64,000 nt of DNA from JAJYVT01 sp027339205 (GTDB lineage Bacteria; Actinomycetota; Acidimicrobiia; Acidimicrobiales; RAAP-2): NCBI GenBank assembly GCA_027339205.1, contig DAHWOV010000022.1, positions 1 to 64,000 on the forward strand, read 5' to 3'. Made by a program: the position numbers and the translations under genes. The number at the start of each line of letters is the position of its first letter. The stretch's first letter is position 1. Shown piece by piece: positions 30,751 through 39,224 of the stretch. The notes under the pieces were generated by a model. The model was not told the DNA's origin, did no database searches, and saw only the letters and a list, made by a program, of their open reading frames with translations.

Positions 30751-32061
30751 TCAACTCGGCGTCGGTCCGTTCACCGAGCGGTCGCGTGCGAGGAGCGTCC
30801 GCCTCAACAGATCGAGCGCGGAGATCGCCGAGAGCTGCCTGATCCGCTCCCGGTCGCCGGAGAGGCGGAGCCGTCGTGCCGGCGTCGCGCCGTCGGGAAG
30901 GGCGAGCGCAACGAAGACCGTCCCCGGCGCGAGGTCCTCTTGGGGATCGGGACCCGCGACGCCGGTGATCCCGAGACCGACGGAGGCGCCGAGCACCCTG
31001 CAGGCGCCTCGCGCCATCGCGACCGCCGCGTCCTCGGTCACGACTGGTCCCTCTGGCACCCCGAGCAAGGAGAACTTGATCGCCGAGTCGTACGCGACGA
31101 CGCCGCCGCGGAACCATGCGCTCGCGCCAGGGACGTCCACGAGGCGAGCCGCCACGAGGCCACCGGTGAGTGACTCCGCGACGCCGAGGGTCTGCCCCCG
31201 CTCGACGAGAAGGGCGGCGACCGCCTGCTCCATCGAGACGTCGTCTACGCCGAAGACGACGTCCCCGAACGCCGTTTTGAGCACAAGCCGCACAGCTTGC
31301 TCCTCGGCGTCGAGCAGCGCACGCGCCGCGTCCGCGTCCGACGCGTGCGCGGTCAGCCGGACCTTCAGCCCTTCGATGCCGCTCGCGAGGAACGCGAGCG
31401 TCACCGTACCGGCGGGGTTGGCGGTGAGGGTGGCTTCGTCGAGCGCGTCGATCCGCCCCTGGAGCGCCTCGGCGAGGGCGGACTCGCTCACGCCCCACGT
31501 CCGCAGGACGCGGCTCGAGATCACCCCTTGCTCCCCCGCCGCCGCCATGCGTCTGCGCAGGTCCGGGAGCACGGCACGTTCGAACATCTCGGTCATCTCG
31601 TGGGGCACGCCCGGAAGGGCGTAGACCACCTTGCGCCCCATTGGACAGATCAGGCCGGGTGCGGTGCCCCGGCGTTGTTCGATCCAAGTCGCTCCGTCTG
31701 GGACGTCTGCCTGGCGGAGGTTGTTCTGCGGCATGGCGCGATCCCTCACCTCGAAGAACCGCTCGATCCGGCGGGCGACCTCCGCGTCTCGGTGGAGCGG
31801 GACAGCCATCACCTCGGCGATCGCCTCGCGGGTGATGTCGTCCTGGGTCGGGCCGAGGCCACCGCAGGCGATCACCGCGTCGCCGCGCGAGAGCGCGATC
31901 CGGAGCGCTGTCACGATGCGCTTGCGGTTGTCACCGACAGCCTGATGGAAGTACGAGTCCACACCGGCCGCTGCGAGCTGCTCGCCCAGCCACCGGCCGT
32001 TCGTGTCAGCGATCTGCCCCAAGAGCAGCTCGGTGCCGACCGCGACGATCTCGACCCTCAC
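30751..32061 (-). CDS. cinA: CinA (competence/damage-inducible protein; NMN deamidase domain)
   Basis: 436 aa. The N-terminal MoaB/MogA-like domain carries IVAVGTELLLGQIADTNG, DAVIACGGLGPTQDDITREA and the VVYALPGVPHEM loop. The C-terminal domain has the NMN amidohydrolase signature VAESLTGGLVAARL, then GGVVAYDSAIK and GLGITGVAGPDPQ. Roles are pyridine nucleotide recycling and competence in some species. GTG overlaps the pgsA stop (GTGA, 32058-32061), giving the rimO-pgsA-cinA operon. Confidence 0.94.
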   Translation of the reverse strand: MRVEIVAVGTELLLGQIADTNGRWLGEQLAAAGVDSYFHQAVGDNRKRIVTALRIALSRGDAVIACGGLGPTQDDITREAIAEVMAVPLHRDAEVARRIERFFEVRDRAMPQNNLRQADVPDGATWIEQRRGTAPGLICPMGRKVVYALPGVPHEMTEMFERAVLPDLRRRMAAAGEQGVISSRVLRTWGVSESALAEALQGRIDALDEATLTANPAGTVTLAFLASGIEGLKVRLTAHASDADAARALLDAEEQAVRLVLKTAFGDVVFGVDDVSMEQAVAALLVERGQTLGVAESLTGGLVAARLVDVPGASAWFRGGVVAYDSAIKFSLLGVPEGPVVTEDAAVAMARGACRVLGASVGLGITGVAGPDPQEDLAPGTVFVALALPDGATPARRLRLSGDRERIRQLSAISALDLLRRTLLARDRSVNGPTPS

Positions 32062-32654
32062 GGCGCCCCCGAGGTGCCCGCCGGCGGTTGGGAGAGGAGG
32101 CCCGACGCCTTGCGGCCGTCCCAGAGGTACTGCGCACCGCTCGCCAACGTGAGCGCGGTCGCCGCCCAGGTCACGGAGAGCTGGAGCGTCCGGTGCGAGG
32201 CGAGCGGCGGCACCAGGTAGGTCGCGATGGCCAGCTCCTGGACGATCGTCTTCACCTTGGCCAGGCGCCGTGCGGGCACGGAGACCCCGCGACGACCCGC
32301 CCAGGAACGGTACGCGCTCATGCCCACCTCGCGCGCGCTCATGATCGCCACCGGCACCCAGGGCATGGAGCGCTGCGCAGCGAGCACGACGAAGGCGCCC
32401 AGCACCAAGAACTTGTCGGCCAGCGGGTCGAGAAAGGCGCCCGACCGCGTGGCGCCGTGGCGCCGGGCGAGCCATCCGTCGAGGCCGTCGCTGCTCGCGA
32501 CCGCCACGCCGACCGCCACCGTGATCCAGCTAGCCCCCTGCGTCGCGATCAATCCGACGAACACCGGGGCCGCAAGGAGCCGTGCGGCGGTCAACGCGTT
32601 GGCGGGCGTCGCCAGCGCCGACGGTCCGTAGCTCGGAGACGCCGGGCCGGTCAC
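32058..32654 (-). CDS. pgsA: CDP-diacylglycerol-glycerol-3-phosphate phosphatidyltransferase
   Basis: 198 aa integral membrane enzyme. The CDP-alcohol phosphotransferase motif D-x2-DG-x2-AR-x8-G-x3-D-x3-D is in SSDGLDGWLARRHGATRSGA then FLDPLADKF. Hydrophobic helices lie at about residues 22-42, 45-60, 85-100 and 150-175. It makes phosphatidylglycerol phosphate for anionic lipids and cardiolipin. GTG overlaps the rimO stop (GTGA, 32651-32654). Confidence 0.93.
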   Translation of the reverse strand: MTGPASPSYGPSALATPANALTAARLLAAPVFVGLIATQGASWITVAVGVAVASSDGLDGWLARRHGATRSGAFLDPLADKFLVLGAFVVLAAQRSMPWVPVAIMSAREVGMSAYRSWAGRRGVSVPARRLAKVKTIVQELAIATYLVPPLASHRTLQLSVTWAATALTLASGAQYLWDGRKASGLLSQPPAGTSGAP

Positions 32655-34078
32655 CGCCCGGCCTCTGCGGAGACTGGCGCGGCCCCGGGCGCGTCCCTGC
32701 CGACCGTCGCCGCAAGCTCCCCTACGAGATCGGTCCCGAGGGAGGCGATCAGCACCACGTCGGTGAGCGAGCCGACCGGGACCGACGCGGGCAGCCGCAC
32801 GACGCCGTCGATCTCCGGCGCCTCGTGAACCGTCCGCCCGCGCCCGGGTGCCTCCACGAGCACCTCGCGGACCTCGCCCACCAGTTGGTCGCGCCGGCGT
32901 GCGGTGATCGCGTCCTGCAGCTCGGCGCACTCCCGGAGCCGCTCGAGCGCGAGCTCCCCGGGCACCTGCTCGGCGAGCCGGTCGGCGAACGTGCCGTCCT
33001 CCCTCGAGAAGGTGAAGAAGCCGGCCCAGTCGAGCTGCGCCGCCTCGAGGAACCCGAGGAGCGCATCGTGGTCCTCCTCGGTCTCGCCCGGGTAGCCGAG
33101 GATGAACGACGAGCGGAACGTCGCCAGGGGCTCCGCACGCCGGATCGCCGCGATGCGCTCGAGGAACCGCTCTCCGTCCCCCCAGCGTCGCATGCGCGCG
33201 AGCAGCGGACGCGACACGTGCTGGAGCGAGAGGTCGAAGTAGGGCACGCCGGTCGCGAGCACCGCGTCGACGAGCTCGCCGGTGAGGCCCGAGGGGTAGA
33301 GGTAAAGAAGGCGCGTGCGCGCCACGACGTCGGCGACGGACCGGACCAGCGGCACGAGCGGTGCCTCGCGCCCCACGTCCCGGACCCGGCCGGGCCCCGC
33401 CGCCCGGTCCTTGCCGTAGGAGGCGAGGTCCTGGGCTACGAGGACCACCTCCTTCACCGGCATCGTGTCGTCACTCGCCAGCCTTCGTACCTCGGCGAGA
33501 ATTTCTGCGGGCGTCCGGGACCGCTGCGGGCCGCGAAACGACGGGATCGCGCAGAACCCGCATCGCCGGTCGCAGCCTTCCGCGACCTTCACGTACGCCC
33601 AGGGGGCCCTGGAGGGGGGCCGAGGAAGCGACAGCAGGTCGAAGGAGTCGGAGGTCGAAGGCGTCGACCCCGCGGATCCGGCGGACCTGACCGGTCGGCG
33701 GGCCCGCAGCTCGACCTTGGCCCCGGCAGGCGCCAGCCGAGGAAGGGCGGGGGGGACGGGCTGCCGCCCGAACCCCGCGACGAGGTCCACTTCGGGCAAG
33801 GCCGCGGCGAGCTCGTCGCCGTAGCGCTCGGCCAGGCACCCGGTGACGACGAGCCGTGCACCCCGGCGCCGGGAGTCTGCCAGCTCGAGGATCGCGTCGA
33901 TCGACTCCCTCCGGGCGTCGTCGATGAAGGCGCAGGTGTTGACGACCACGAGGTCGGCGTCGCCCGGGTCCGTAGAAGGCACGAACCCGTCGGCCTCGAG
34001 CAGGCCTGCGAGCTTCTCCGAGTCGACCTGGTTCTTCGGGCATCCCAGCGTCTGGAGCCAATAGCGCCCGTTGCGCAT
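32651..34078 (-). CDS. rimO: Ribosomal protein S12 (aspartate) methylthiotransferase
   Basis: 475 aa radical-SAM MTTase. The N-terminal domain holds three cluster cysteines (QTLGCPKNQVDSE, VVNTCAFIDDA, VTGCLAERYGDE), the radical SAM cluster is CDRRCGFCAIPSF, and a C-terminal TRAM domain follows (LVGEVREVLVEAPG). It methylthiolates S12 Asp. ATG 34078 has GAGGGAGG seven nt upstream. A short S/T/P-rich insert (SAGSAGSTPSTSDSF, about residues 136-150) lies before the radical SAM cluster motif. Confidence 0.94.
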   Translation of the reverse strand: MRNGRYWLQTLGCPKNQVDSEKLAGLLEADGFVPSTDPGDADLVVVNTCAFIDDARRESIDAILELADSRRRGARLVVTGCLAERYGDELAAALPEVDLVAGFGRQPVPPALPRLAPAGAKVELRARRPVRSAGSAGSTPSTSDSFDLLSLPRPPSRAPWAYVKVAEGCDRRCGFCAIPSFRGPQRSRTPAEILAEVRRLASDDTMPVKEVVLVAQDLASYGKDRAAGPGRVRDVGREAPLVPLVRSVADVVARTRLLYLYPSGLTGELVDAVLATGVPYFDLSLQHVSRPLLARMRRWGDGERFLERIAAIRRAEPLATFRSSFILGYPGETEEDHDALLGFLEAAQLDWAGFFTFSREDGTFADRLAEQVPGELALERLRECAELQDAITARRRDQLVGEVREVLVEAPGRGRTVHEAPEIDGVVRLPASVPVGSLTDVVLIASLGTDLVGELAATVGRDAPGAAPVSAEAGR

Positions 34079-34253
34079 CCATCCTCCCTCGGGCGGCACC
34101 GGGTGCGCCCTACGGCCTCTCGGCAGCATGACGCACCTCGGGGCGCCGTGTCCTGATCCACGCCGTCTTGGTCCACGCCGTCTCGGTCGATGCTGCGCGA
34201 TCCGTGCCTCGAAGCGAGGCGCGTCGGCCAGCCTGCTGGCGCCGGGCCTGCAG

Positions 34254-34342
34254 CGGAGAGGGAGGGATTTGAACCCTCGGACCGGGTTCCCCCAGTCAAC
34301 TCATTAGCAGTGAGTCCGATTCGGCCGCTCTCGCACCTCTCC
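34254..34342 (-). tRNA. tRNA-Ser(GCT)
   Basis: A class II tRNA with a long variable arm. Acceptor GGAGAGG/CCTCTCC, discriminator G, anticodon loop CTGCTAA, T-arm GAGGGTTCAAATCCCTC. CCA is not encoded. It reads AGC/AGU codons. Confidence 0.95.
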
Positions 34343-34380
34343 CCATGGCCCCCACACCGCCAGGTGCAAGGCCCGAACCG

Positions 34381-34386
34381 ATCCTA
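34381..34386 (-). promoter_or_regulatory. -10 TAGGAT for tRNA-Ser(GCT)
   Basis: Minus-strand TAGGAT 38 nt before the mature 5' end, leaving a short leader to be trimmed by RNase P. Confidence 0.4.
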
Positions 34387-34524
34387 GGCCCTCTCGACCT
34401 GGGTGCTCACACCAACGCGCCGTCGGCGTGCCACGGCACCGCCCGACCCGAGGGGTGCGGCTCGACAGCGTCACCGGACGCGCCTCTTACGACGGGCGGT
34501 TCGTCGGAGGACAGCCCGTGCGGA

Positions 34525-34530
34525 TACGGT
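34525..34530 (+). promoter_or_regulatory. -10 hexamer TACGGT before the tricorn gene
   Basis: Ends 8 nt before the ATG at 34539. Confidence 0.5.
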
Positions 34531-34538
34531 CGCCTGCC

Positions 34539-37500
34539 ATGGCAGAGCTCAGCTATCTCCGATTCCCGAGCATCCGCGGCGACCTGCTCGCGTTCGTCGC
34601 CGACGACGACGTCTGGCTCGTCCCCGCCGCTGGCGGCACGGCGAGGCGGCTCACCGCCGATCGCGCTCCCGTGGCCTTCGCGAGGCTCTCGCCCGACGGG
34701 GGGTGGGTCGCCTACGCGAGCAGCCGGGACGGGCGTCCGGAGGTCTTCGTCGCCTCCACCGCGGGCGAGGACGTCCGGCGCCTCACCTACTTGAGCGACG
34801 AAGGGACCCGCCCGCTCGGCTGGACGCCCGACGGCCGCGTCCTCCTCGTCTCTGCGGCCGGCGAGCCCTTCCGCAGCAGAACGTGGGCGTACTCGGTCTC
34901 GGTCGACGGGTCGGGGCTCGAGCGACTGCCCTACGGGCCGGTCAGCGGGATCGGGATCGGACCGGGCAGCGCCGTGGTGGTCGGGGTCGACCAGAGCCTC
35001 CGGCGGGGACCCGCATGGAAGCGCTACCGCGGCGGGACGTCCGCGAAGCTGTGGATCGACCCGACCGGTGACGGGGAATTCGAGCCGTACCTTCGAGAGC
35101 TGGGCGGTCAGCTCGAAGACCCGATGTTCGTCGGCGAACGCGTCGCGTTCGTCTCGGACCACGAAGGCTACGGCAACGTGTACTCCGCGCTCGTCGACGG
35201 CTCTGACCTGCGGCGCCACAGCGACCACGCGGACTTCTACGCTCGAGCCGCGTCGAGCGACGGACGCGTGGTCGTCTACCAGTGTGCTGGCAGCCTGTAC
35301 CGGCTCGACGATCTCGCTCGGGACTCGACCCCTGCCCGGATCGCCGTCACGCTCGGCGCGCCGAGGAGCGGGCGAGCGACGCACGTCCTCAGAACCGCCG
35401 ACGTGCTCGGTGAGCACGCCGTGGACCACGACGGGCGGGCGAGCGCGGTCGAGGTCCGGGGCGAGATCCACTGGCTCACCCACCACAAGGGTCCTGCCCG
35501 CCTGCTCGGCGGGGGTGCCGGCGTGCGGGCGCGCTTCCCGCGGGTCGCTGGGAGCGGGGAAGGGGCGAGAGTGGTCTTCGTCACCGACGCGCCAGGAGAG
35601 GACGCGCTCGAGGTCTGCCCGGCGCACGGGCCGCTGCCTGCGACACGCACGCGCGTCGGGGCGGGCGAGCTCGGAAGGGTGCTCGACCTCGCTGCCTCCC
35701 CCGACGGCGCGCACGCCGCGGTCTCGACCCACGACGGGCGCGTCGTCCTCGTCGGCCTCGACGACGGCTCGCTCCGCCAGCTCTCGTCGTCTGTCCACGG
35801 GGATGCGACCGGCCTCTCCTTCTCCCCGGACTCGCGGTTCCTCGCGTGGTCCGAGGCCGGACCCGACCCGCTGCGCCAGGTGAAGCTCGCAGAGGTCGCC
35901 ACCGGCGACACGGTCGAGGTCACGCCGCTGCGCTTCGTCGACGTCGACCCGGTGTTCAGCATGGACGGCAAGTACCTCGCCTTCCTCTCCGCGAGGACGT
36001 TCGACCCCCTCTACGATGCCCACGTCTTCGACCTGTCCTTCGTGGCGGGCGTCCGTCCCTACCTCGTCCCGCTGGCTGCGGCGACGCCGTCGCCCTTCGC
36101 CGCCGAGCTCGAAGGGCGGCCCAGGCGCGGCACCGAGCCGGACAGCGACGCCAGCGAGAGGCGCGCGGGGCACCCTGAGGTCGCAAGCGACGCGGGCGCG
36201 GGCGACGCGGGCGCGGGCGACGCGGGACGCGGCGCGCACGAGCAGCAGGACCAGGACCGTCGACTCCGCGAGTCGGCGGCGGCTCAGGTCGAGATCGATC
36301 GAGAGGGACTGGCAGAGCGCGTCGTCCCGTTCCCCGTGGCGGCGGGCAGATACGCAGTGCTGCGGGCCGCCCAGGACGGCCTGCTCTGGCTGTCCGAGCC
36401 GCTCGAGGGGGTGGTGGGCGAAGGACGGGCAGGACTCGGCGCGCAGCCGGGTCGGGCGTCGCTGGTCCGCTTCGACCTGGTGCACGGACGCGAGTCGCAT
36501 CTCGTCGACGCCCTCGACTCTTACGAGGTGAGCGGCGACGGCAAGGCGGTCGTCGTGCGGGACGGCGGCCACCTTCGCGTGGTCCCCGCCGACCATCGCG
36601 TGGAGACACCAGCCGACGGCGAGCCGTCGCCCGATGTCGTCGAGGTCGACGTCGGCCGCATCCGGCTCGAGGTCGACCCCGCACGCGAGTGGGCCCAGAT
36701 GTACGACGAGGCGGCACGGCTCATGCGCGACCACTTCTGGGTCGCCGACATGGCCGGGGTGGACTGGGACGGCGTGGTCGCGCGGTACCGGCCGCTGCTC
36801 GAGCGCATCGCGACCCGAGACGACCTCTCCGAGCTCCTCTGGGAGGTCCAGGGCGAGCTCGGCGCGTCCCACGCGTACGAGATGCCCCCGCCACGCCCGG
36901 TGGAGGAGGAGCGGCGCCTGGGCCTGCTCGGCGCAGACCTACGACGCGACGAGGAGGGGGCGTGGAGGGTCGCGCGGATCCTGCCGGGAGACTCCTCGGT
37001 GCTCAGCGCCCGCGCCCCGTTGCTCGCGCCCGGCACCGGTGTCGTCGCCGGCGACACCATCGTCGCGGTCGACGGCAAACCGGTCGATCCCGTCTTCGGA
37101 CCGGCGTCCGGGCTCGTCGGCGCGGCGGAGAAGCCGGTGGAGCTCACCGTGCGCAACGCCTCCGGCGCGACCCGCGAAGTCGTCGTCGAGCCGCTCGGCG
37201 ACGAGCGCCCGCTTCGCTACCAGCGCTGGGTGGCCGAGCGCCGCGAGTACGTGCACGCGGCCTCGAACGAAAGGATCGGGTACCTCCACGTCCCCGACAT
37301 GGTCGGGACGGGTTGGGCGGAGCTCCACCGCGACCTACGCGTCGAAGTCGCCCGGGAGGGCCTGGTCATCGACGTACGAGACAACCGGGGCGGGCACACC
37401 TCCGCGCTCGTGCTCGAGACGCTGGGCCGGACGGTGCGCGGCTGGGACGTGGGTCGCCACATCAGTCCGATCACCTATCCGCCGCACGCGCCGCTCGGCC

Positions 37501-37898
37501 CCCGGGTGCTCGTGGTGAACGAGCAGGCCGGCTCCGACGGCGACATCGTGACGGCCGGGTTCCGCCAACGCGGGCTCGGGCGGGTCGTCGGCACGCGCAC
37601 GTGGGGAGGCATCATCGGCATCGACAGCCGCTACCACCTCGTCGACGGCACCATCGTCACCCAGCCCCGGTACGCATTCTGGTTCACGGACAGTGGATGG
37701 GGCGTGGAGAACCACGGCGTCGACCCTGACACAGAGGTCGCCGTCACCCCGCAGGACTGGGCCGCGGGCCGCGACACGCAGCTCGACCGTGCGATCGCGC
37801 TCGTGCTCGAGTCCCTCGCCACCACCCCGGCCGCCACGCCCCCCGACCCGGCGACGCGCCCCTTGCGGACGCCGCCTCTGCTGCCTGCTCGCCCGTAG
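34539..37898 (+). CDS. Tricorn protease homologue
   Basis: 1119 aa. N-terminal beta-propellers (residues ~1-640) carry WD/TolB-like blades such as PAGGTARRLTADRAPVAFARLSPDGGWVAY (each piece a blade strand). The C1 helical domain holds GELGASHAYEMP with catalytic Ser777/His778. A PDZ domain (~790-880) follows, and C2 holds the nucleophile Ser999 in NEQAGSDGDIVTAGF. It degrades proteasomal or other peptides to short oligopeptides in the cytosol. About residues 530-600 are a degenerate insertion with an in-frame DAGAG/DAGAG repeat. The hexamer-defined ATG gives a clean N-terminus MAELSYLRFPSI. Confidence 0.92.
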   Translation: MAELSYLRFPSIRGDLLAFVADDDVWLVPAAGGTARRLTADRAPVAFARLSPDGGWVAYASSRDGRPEVFVASTAGEDVRRLTYLSDEGTRPLGWTPDGRVLLVSAAGEPFRSRTWAYSVSVDGSGLERLPYGPVSGIGIGPGSAVVVGVDQSLRRGPAWKRYRGGTSAKLWIDPTGDGEFEPYLRELGGQLEDPMFVGERVAFVSDHEGYGNVYSALVDGSDLRRHSDHADFYARAASSDGRVVVYQCAGSLYRLDDLARDSTPARIAVTLGAPRSGRATHVLRTADVLGEHAVDHDGRASAVEVRGEIHWLTHHKGPARLLGGGAGVRARFPRVAGSGEGARVVFVTDAPGEDALEVCPAHGPLPATRTRVGAGELGRVLDLAASPDGAHAAVSTHDGRVVLVGLDDGSLRQLSSSVHGDATGLSFSPDSRFLAWSEAGPDPLRQVKLAEVATGDTVEVTPLRFVDVDPVFSMDGKYLAFLSARTFDPLYDAHVFDLSFVAGVRPYLVPLAAATPSPFAAELEGRPRRGTEPDSDASERRAGHPEVASDAGAGDAGAGDAGRGAHEQQDQDRRLRESAAAQVEIDREGLAERVVPFPVAAGRYAVLRAAQDGLLWLSEPLEGVVGEGRAGLGAQPGRASLVRFDLVHGRESHLVDALDSYEVSGDGKAVVVRDGGHLRVVPADHRVETPADGEPSPDVVEVDVGRIRLEVDPAREWAQMYDEAARLMRDHFWVADMAGVDWDGVVARYRPLLERIATRDDLSELLWEVQGELGASHAYEMPPPRPVEEERRLGLLGADLRRDEEGAWRVARILPGDSSVLSARAPLLAPGTGVVAGDTIVAVDGKPVDPVFGPASGLVGAAEKPVELTVRNASGATREVVVEPLGDERPLRYQRWVAERREYVHAASNERIGYLHVPDMVGTGWAELHRDLRVEVAREGLVIDVRDNRGGHTSALVLETLGRTVRGWDVGRHISPITYPPHAPLGPRVLVVNEQAGSDGDIVTAGFRQRGLGRVVGTRTWGGIIGIDSRYHLVDGTIVTQPRYAFWFTDSGWGVENHGVDPDTEVAVTPQDWAAGRDTQLDRAIALVLESLATTPAATPPDPATRPLRTPPLLPARP

Positions 37899-37942
37899 AC
37901 CGGCCGCAGGCGGCCCCGGCGCGTCCGCGCGTCGGCGCGAGC

Positions 37943-38629
37943 TCAGACAGGGGCCCCGGGCATCGCCGCGGCGGGCTCGACCAGGTGCGGCCCGTCGTTG
38001 CGGACCGAGCTCACGTCGAGCGAGACGGGATGGTGCACGAGCACGCCGTCGCCCGGCTCGAGGAGCGTCCGGAGGAGATCCCCGTCGTCTGTCTCCGGGT
38101 CGAGCCACCGCGCCCAGTCCTCGGGCTCGAGCACGACAGGCTGGCGGTCGTGCACCGGCATGTCCCGGCCCGCCTTGCAGGTGAGGACGGTGGCCGTCAG
38201 GCGCCGGTCGTCGCCGCGCGCCCAGTACTCCCACAGGCCGGCGAGCACGACCGGGTCGCCGTCGGCCCGCTCGAAGAAATAGGGCTGCTTGCGCCGCGAG
38301 CCGACGACAGGAGCCCACTCGTAGAAGCCGTCCACGGGCACGAGCAGGCGGCGCCGGCGGAAGGCCTCCCGGAACATCGGCCTGGTCGCCACCGACTCGG
38401 CGCGGGCGTTGAACGCGCGCCCGCCCGCCCTCGGGTCGTCGAACCAGCCCGGCAGGAGCCCCCAGTCGAACTTCGAGAGCAGGCGTTCGCCGTGGCGCAC
38501 GCGAGCCCCGAGGAGGGATGCGGTGGGTCCGATGTTCCAACTCGGGTGCCACTCGAGCTCCGGGTCCACGAGCGCGCCGAGGCGTTGCGCGTAGCGGCTC
38601 GGGTCGCTCTGTGCGATCCGCCCACACAC
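37943..38629 (-). CDS. SOS response-associated peptidase (SRAP/HMCES/YedK family)
   Basis: 228 aa. The catalytic cysteine is residue 2 (start-CGR), so the initiator must be removed. FNARAESV, PVDGFYEW and the later His in DMPVHDRQPVVL complete the active site. YedK-type proteins crosslink covalently to abasic sites in single-stranded DNA and shield them. GTG start; the -10 TAGTCT is 6 nt upstream and overlaps the stop codon of the Nudix gene. No LexA box was found despite the family name. Confidence 0.92.
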   Translation of the reverse strand: MCGRIAQSDPSRYAQRLGALVDPELEWHPSWNIGPTASLLGARVRHGERLLSKFDWGLLPGWFDDPRAGGRAFNARAESVATRPMFREAFRRRRLLVPVDGFYEWAPVVGSRRKQPYFFERADGDPVVLAGLWEYWARGDDRRLTATVLTCKAGRDMPVHDRQPVVLEPEDWARWLDPETDDGDLLRTLLEPGDGVLVHHPVSLDVSSVRNDGPHLVEPAAAMPGAPV

Positions 38630-38635
38630 GGGCTC

Positions 38636-38641
38636 AGACTA
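38636..38641 (-). promoter_or_regulatory. -10 hexamer TAGTCT before SRAP, fused to the Nudix stop
   Basis: TAG (38641-38639) ends the upstream Nudix gene. The hexamer ends 6 nt before the SRAP GTG. Confidence 0.5.
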
Positions 38642-39103
38642 CGGCCGGGGCGCTTCGAAGAGGTCGTGGGCCGCCGCGCCGAGCGCGACCAGCAGCTCGC
38701 GGTCCCGTTCGTAGCTGAGCAGACGCGAGGCCTCTTTGAGGGCGACCCACCGCAGCTCGTCCACCTCCCGGCCCGGCGCGAACCCCCCCGAGACCGCCTC
38801 CATCACCCAGTACGCGACGACCTTGGGCCTGTCCTTGCGGTCTCGGTACTCCGTGTGCCCCACGAAGGGCCCAAGACGGCACCCGAACCCGGTCTCCTCG
38901 GCGACCTCGCGGATCGCGCACTCCTCGAACGACTCGCCGGGCTCGAGCTTGCCCTTCGGGAACGACCAGTCCGCCCGCATCGGTCGGTGCACGACCGCGA
39001 CCTCGATCCCGTCACCAGGGCCCTGGCGGACGATCATCCCGCCTGCGGCGCGCACGAGCGTCTCGGGGGGTCGATCCACCACGCTCGTGCCGACGCGATC
39101 CAT
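38639..39103 (-). CDS. Nudix hydrolase (MutT-like)
   Basis: 154 aa. A complete Nudix box GX5EX7REUXEEXGU is present: GKLEPGESFEECAIREVAEE followed by TGF. AAGGMIVRQGPG begins the domain, and VHRPMRADWSFPKGKL is typical of actinobacterial MutT/diadenosine-type members. It hydrolyses a nucleoside diphosphate-X compound; substrate unassigned. The start ATG (39101-39103) is 8 nt after TAGGCT, which excludes the longer reading. Confidence 0.9.
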   Translation of the reverse strand: MDRVGTSVVDRPPETLVRAAGGMIVRQGPGDGIEVAVVHRPMRADWSFPKGKLEPGESFEECAIREVAEETGFGCRLGPFVGHTEYRDRKDRPKVVAYWVMEAVSGGFAPGREVDELRWVALKEASRLLSYERDRELLVALGAAAHDLFEAPRP

Positions 39104-39111
39104 CGCGCTGC

Positions 39112-39117
39112 AGCCTA
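39112..39117 (-). promoter_or_regulatory. -10 hexamer TAGGCT before the Nudix gene
   Basis: Ends 8 nt before the ATG at 39103. Confidence 0.5.
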
Positions 39118-39209
39118 CCGGCGGCCGGCGCGCCAGCCGGGCACCCTGGGACACTCAGGGTGCGCGAAGAGCTGCGCAGGGCCCGCTCGGGCAGGTCGGG
39201 CGTCCGCAG

Positions 39210-39215
39210 TAACCT
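39210..39215 (+). promoter_or_regulatory. -10 hexamer TAACCT before the CYTH-CHAD gene
   Basis: Ends 9 nt before the ATG at 39225. Confidence 0.5.
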
Positions 39216-39224
39216 CCGCATCGG

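Noticed and set aside
34407..36872. 821-codon minus-strand reading frame opposite the tricorn gene
   Set aside because: It is a high-GC antisense shadow with no motifs; the plus strand encodes a recognisable tricorn protease.
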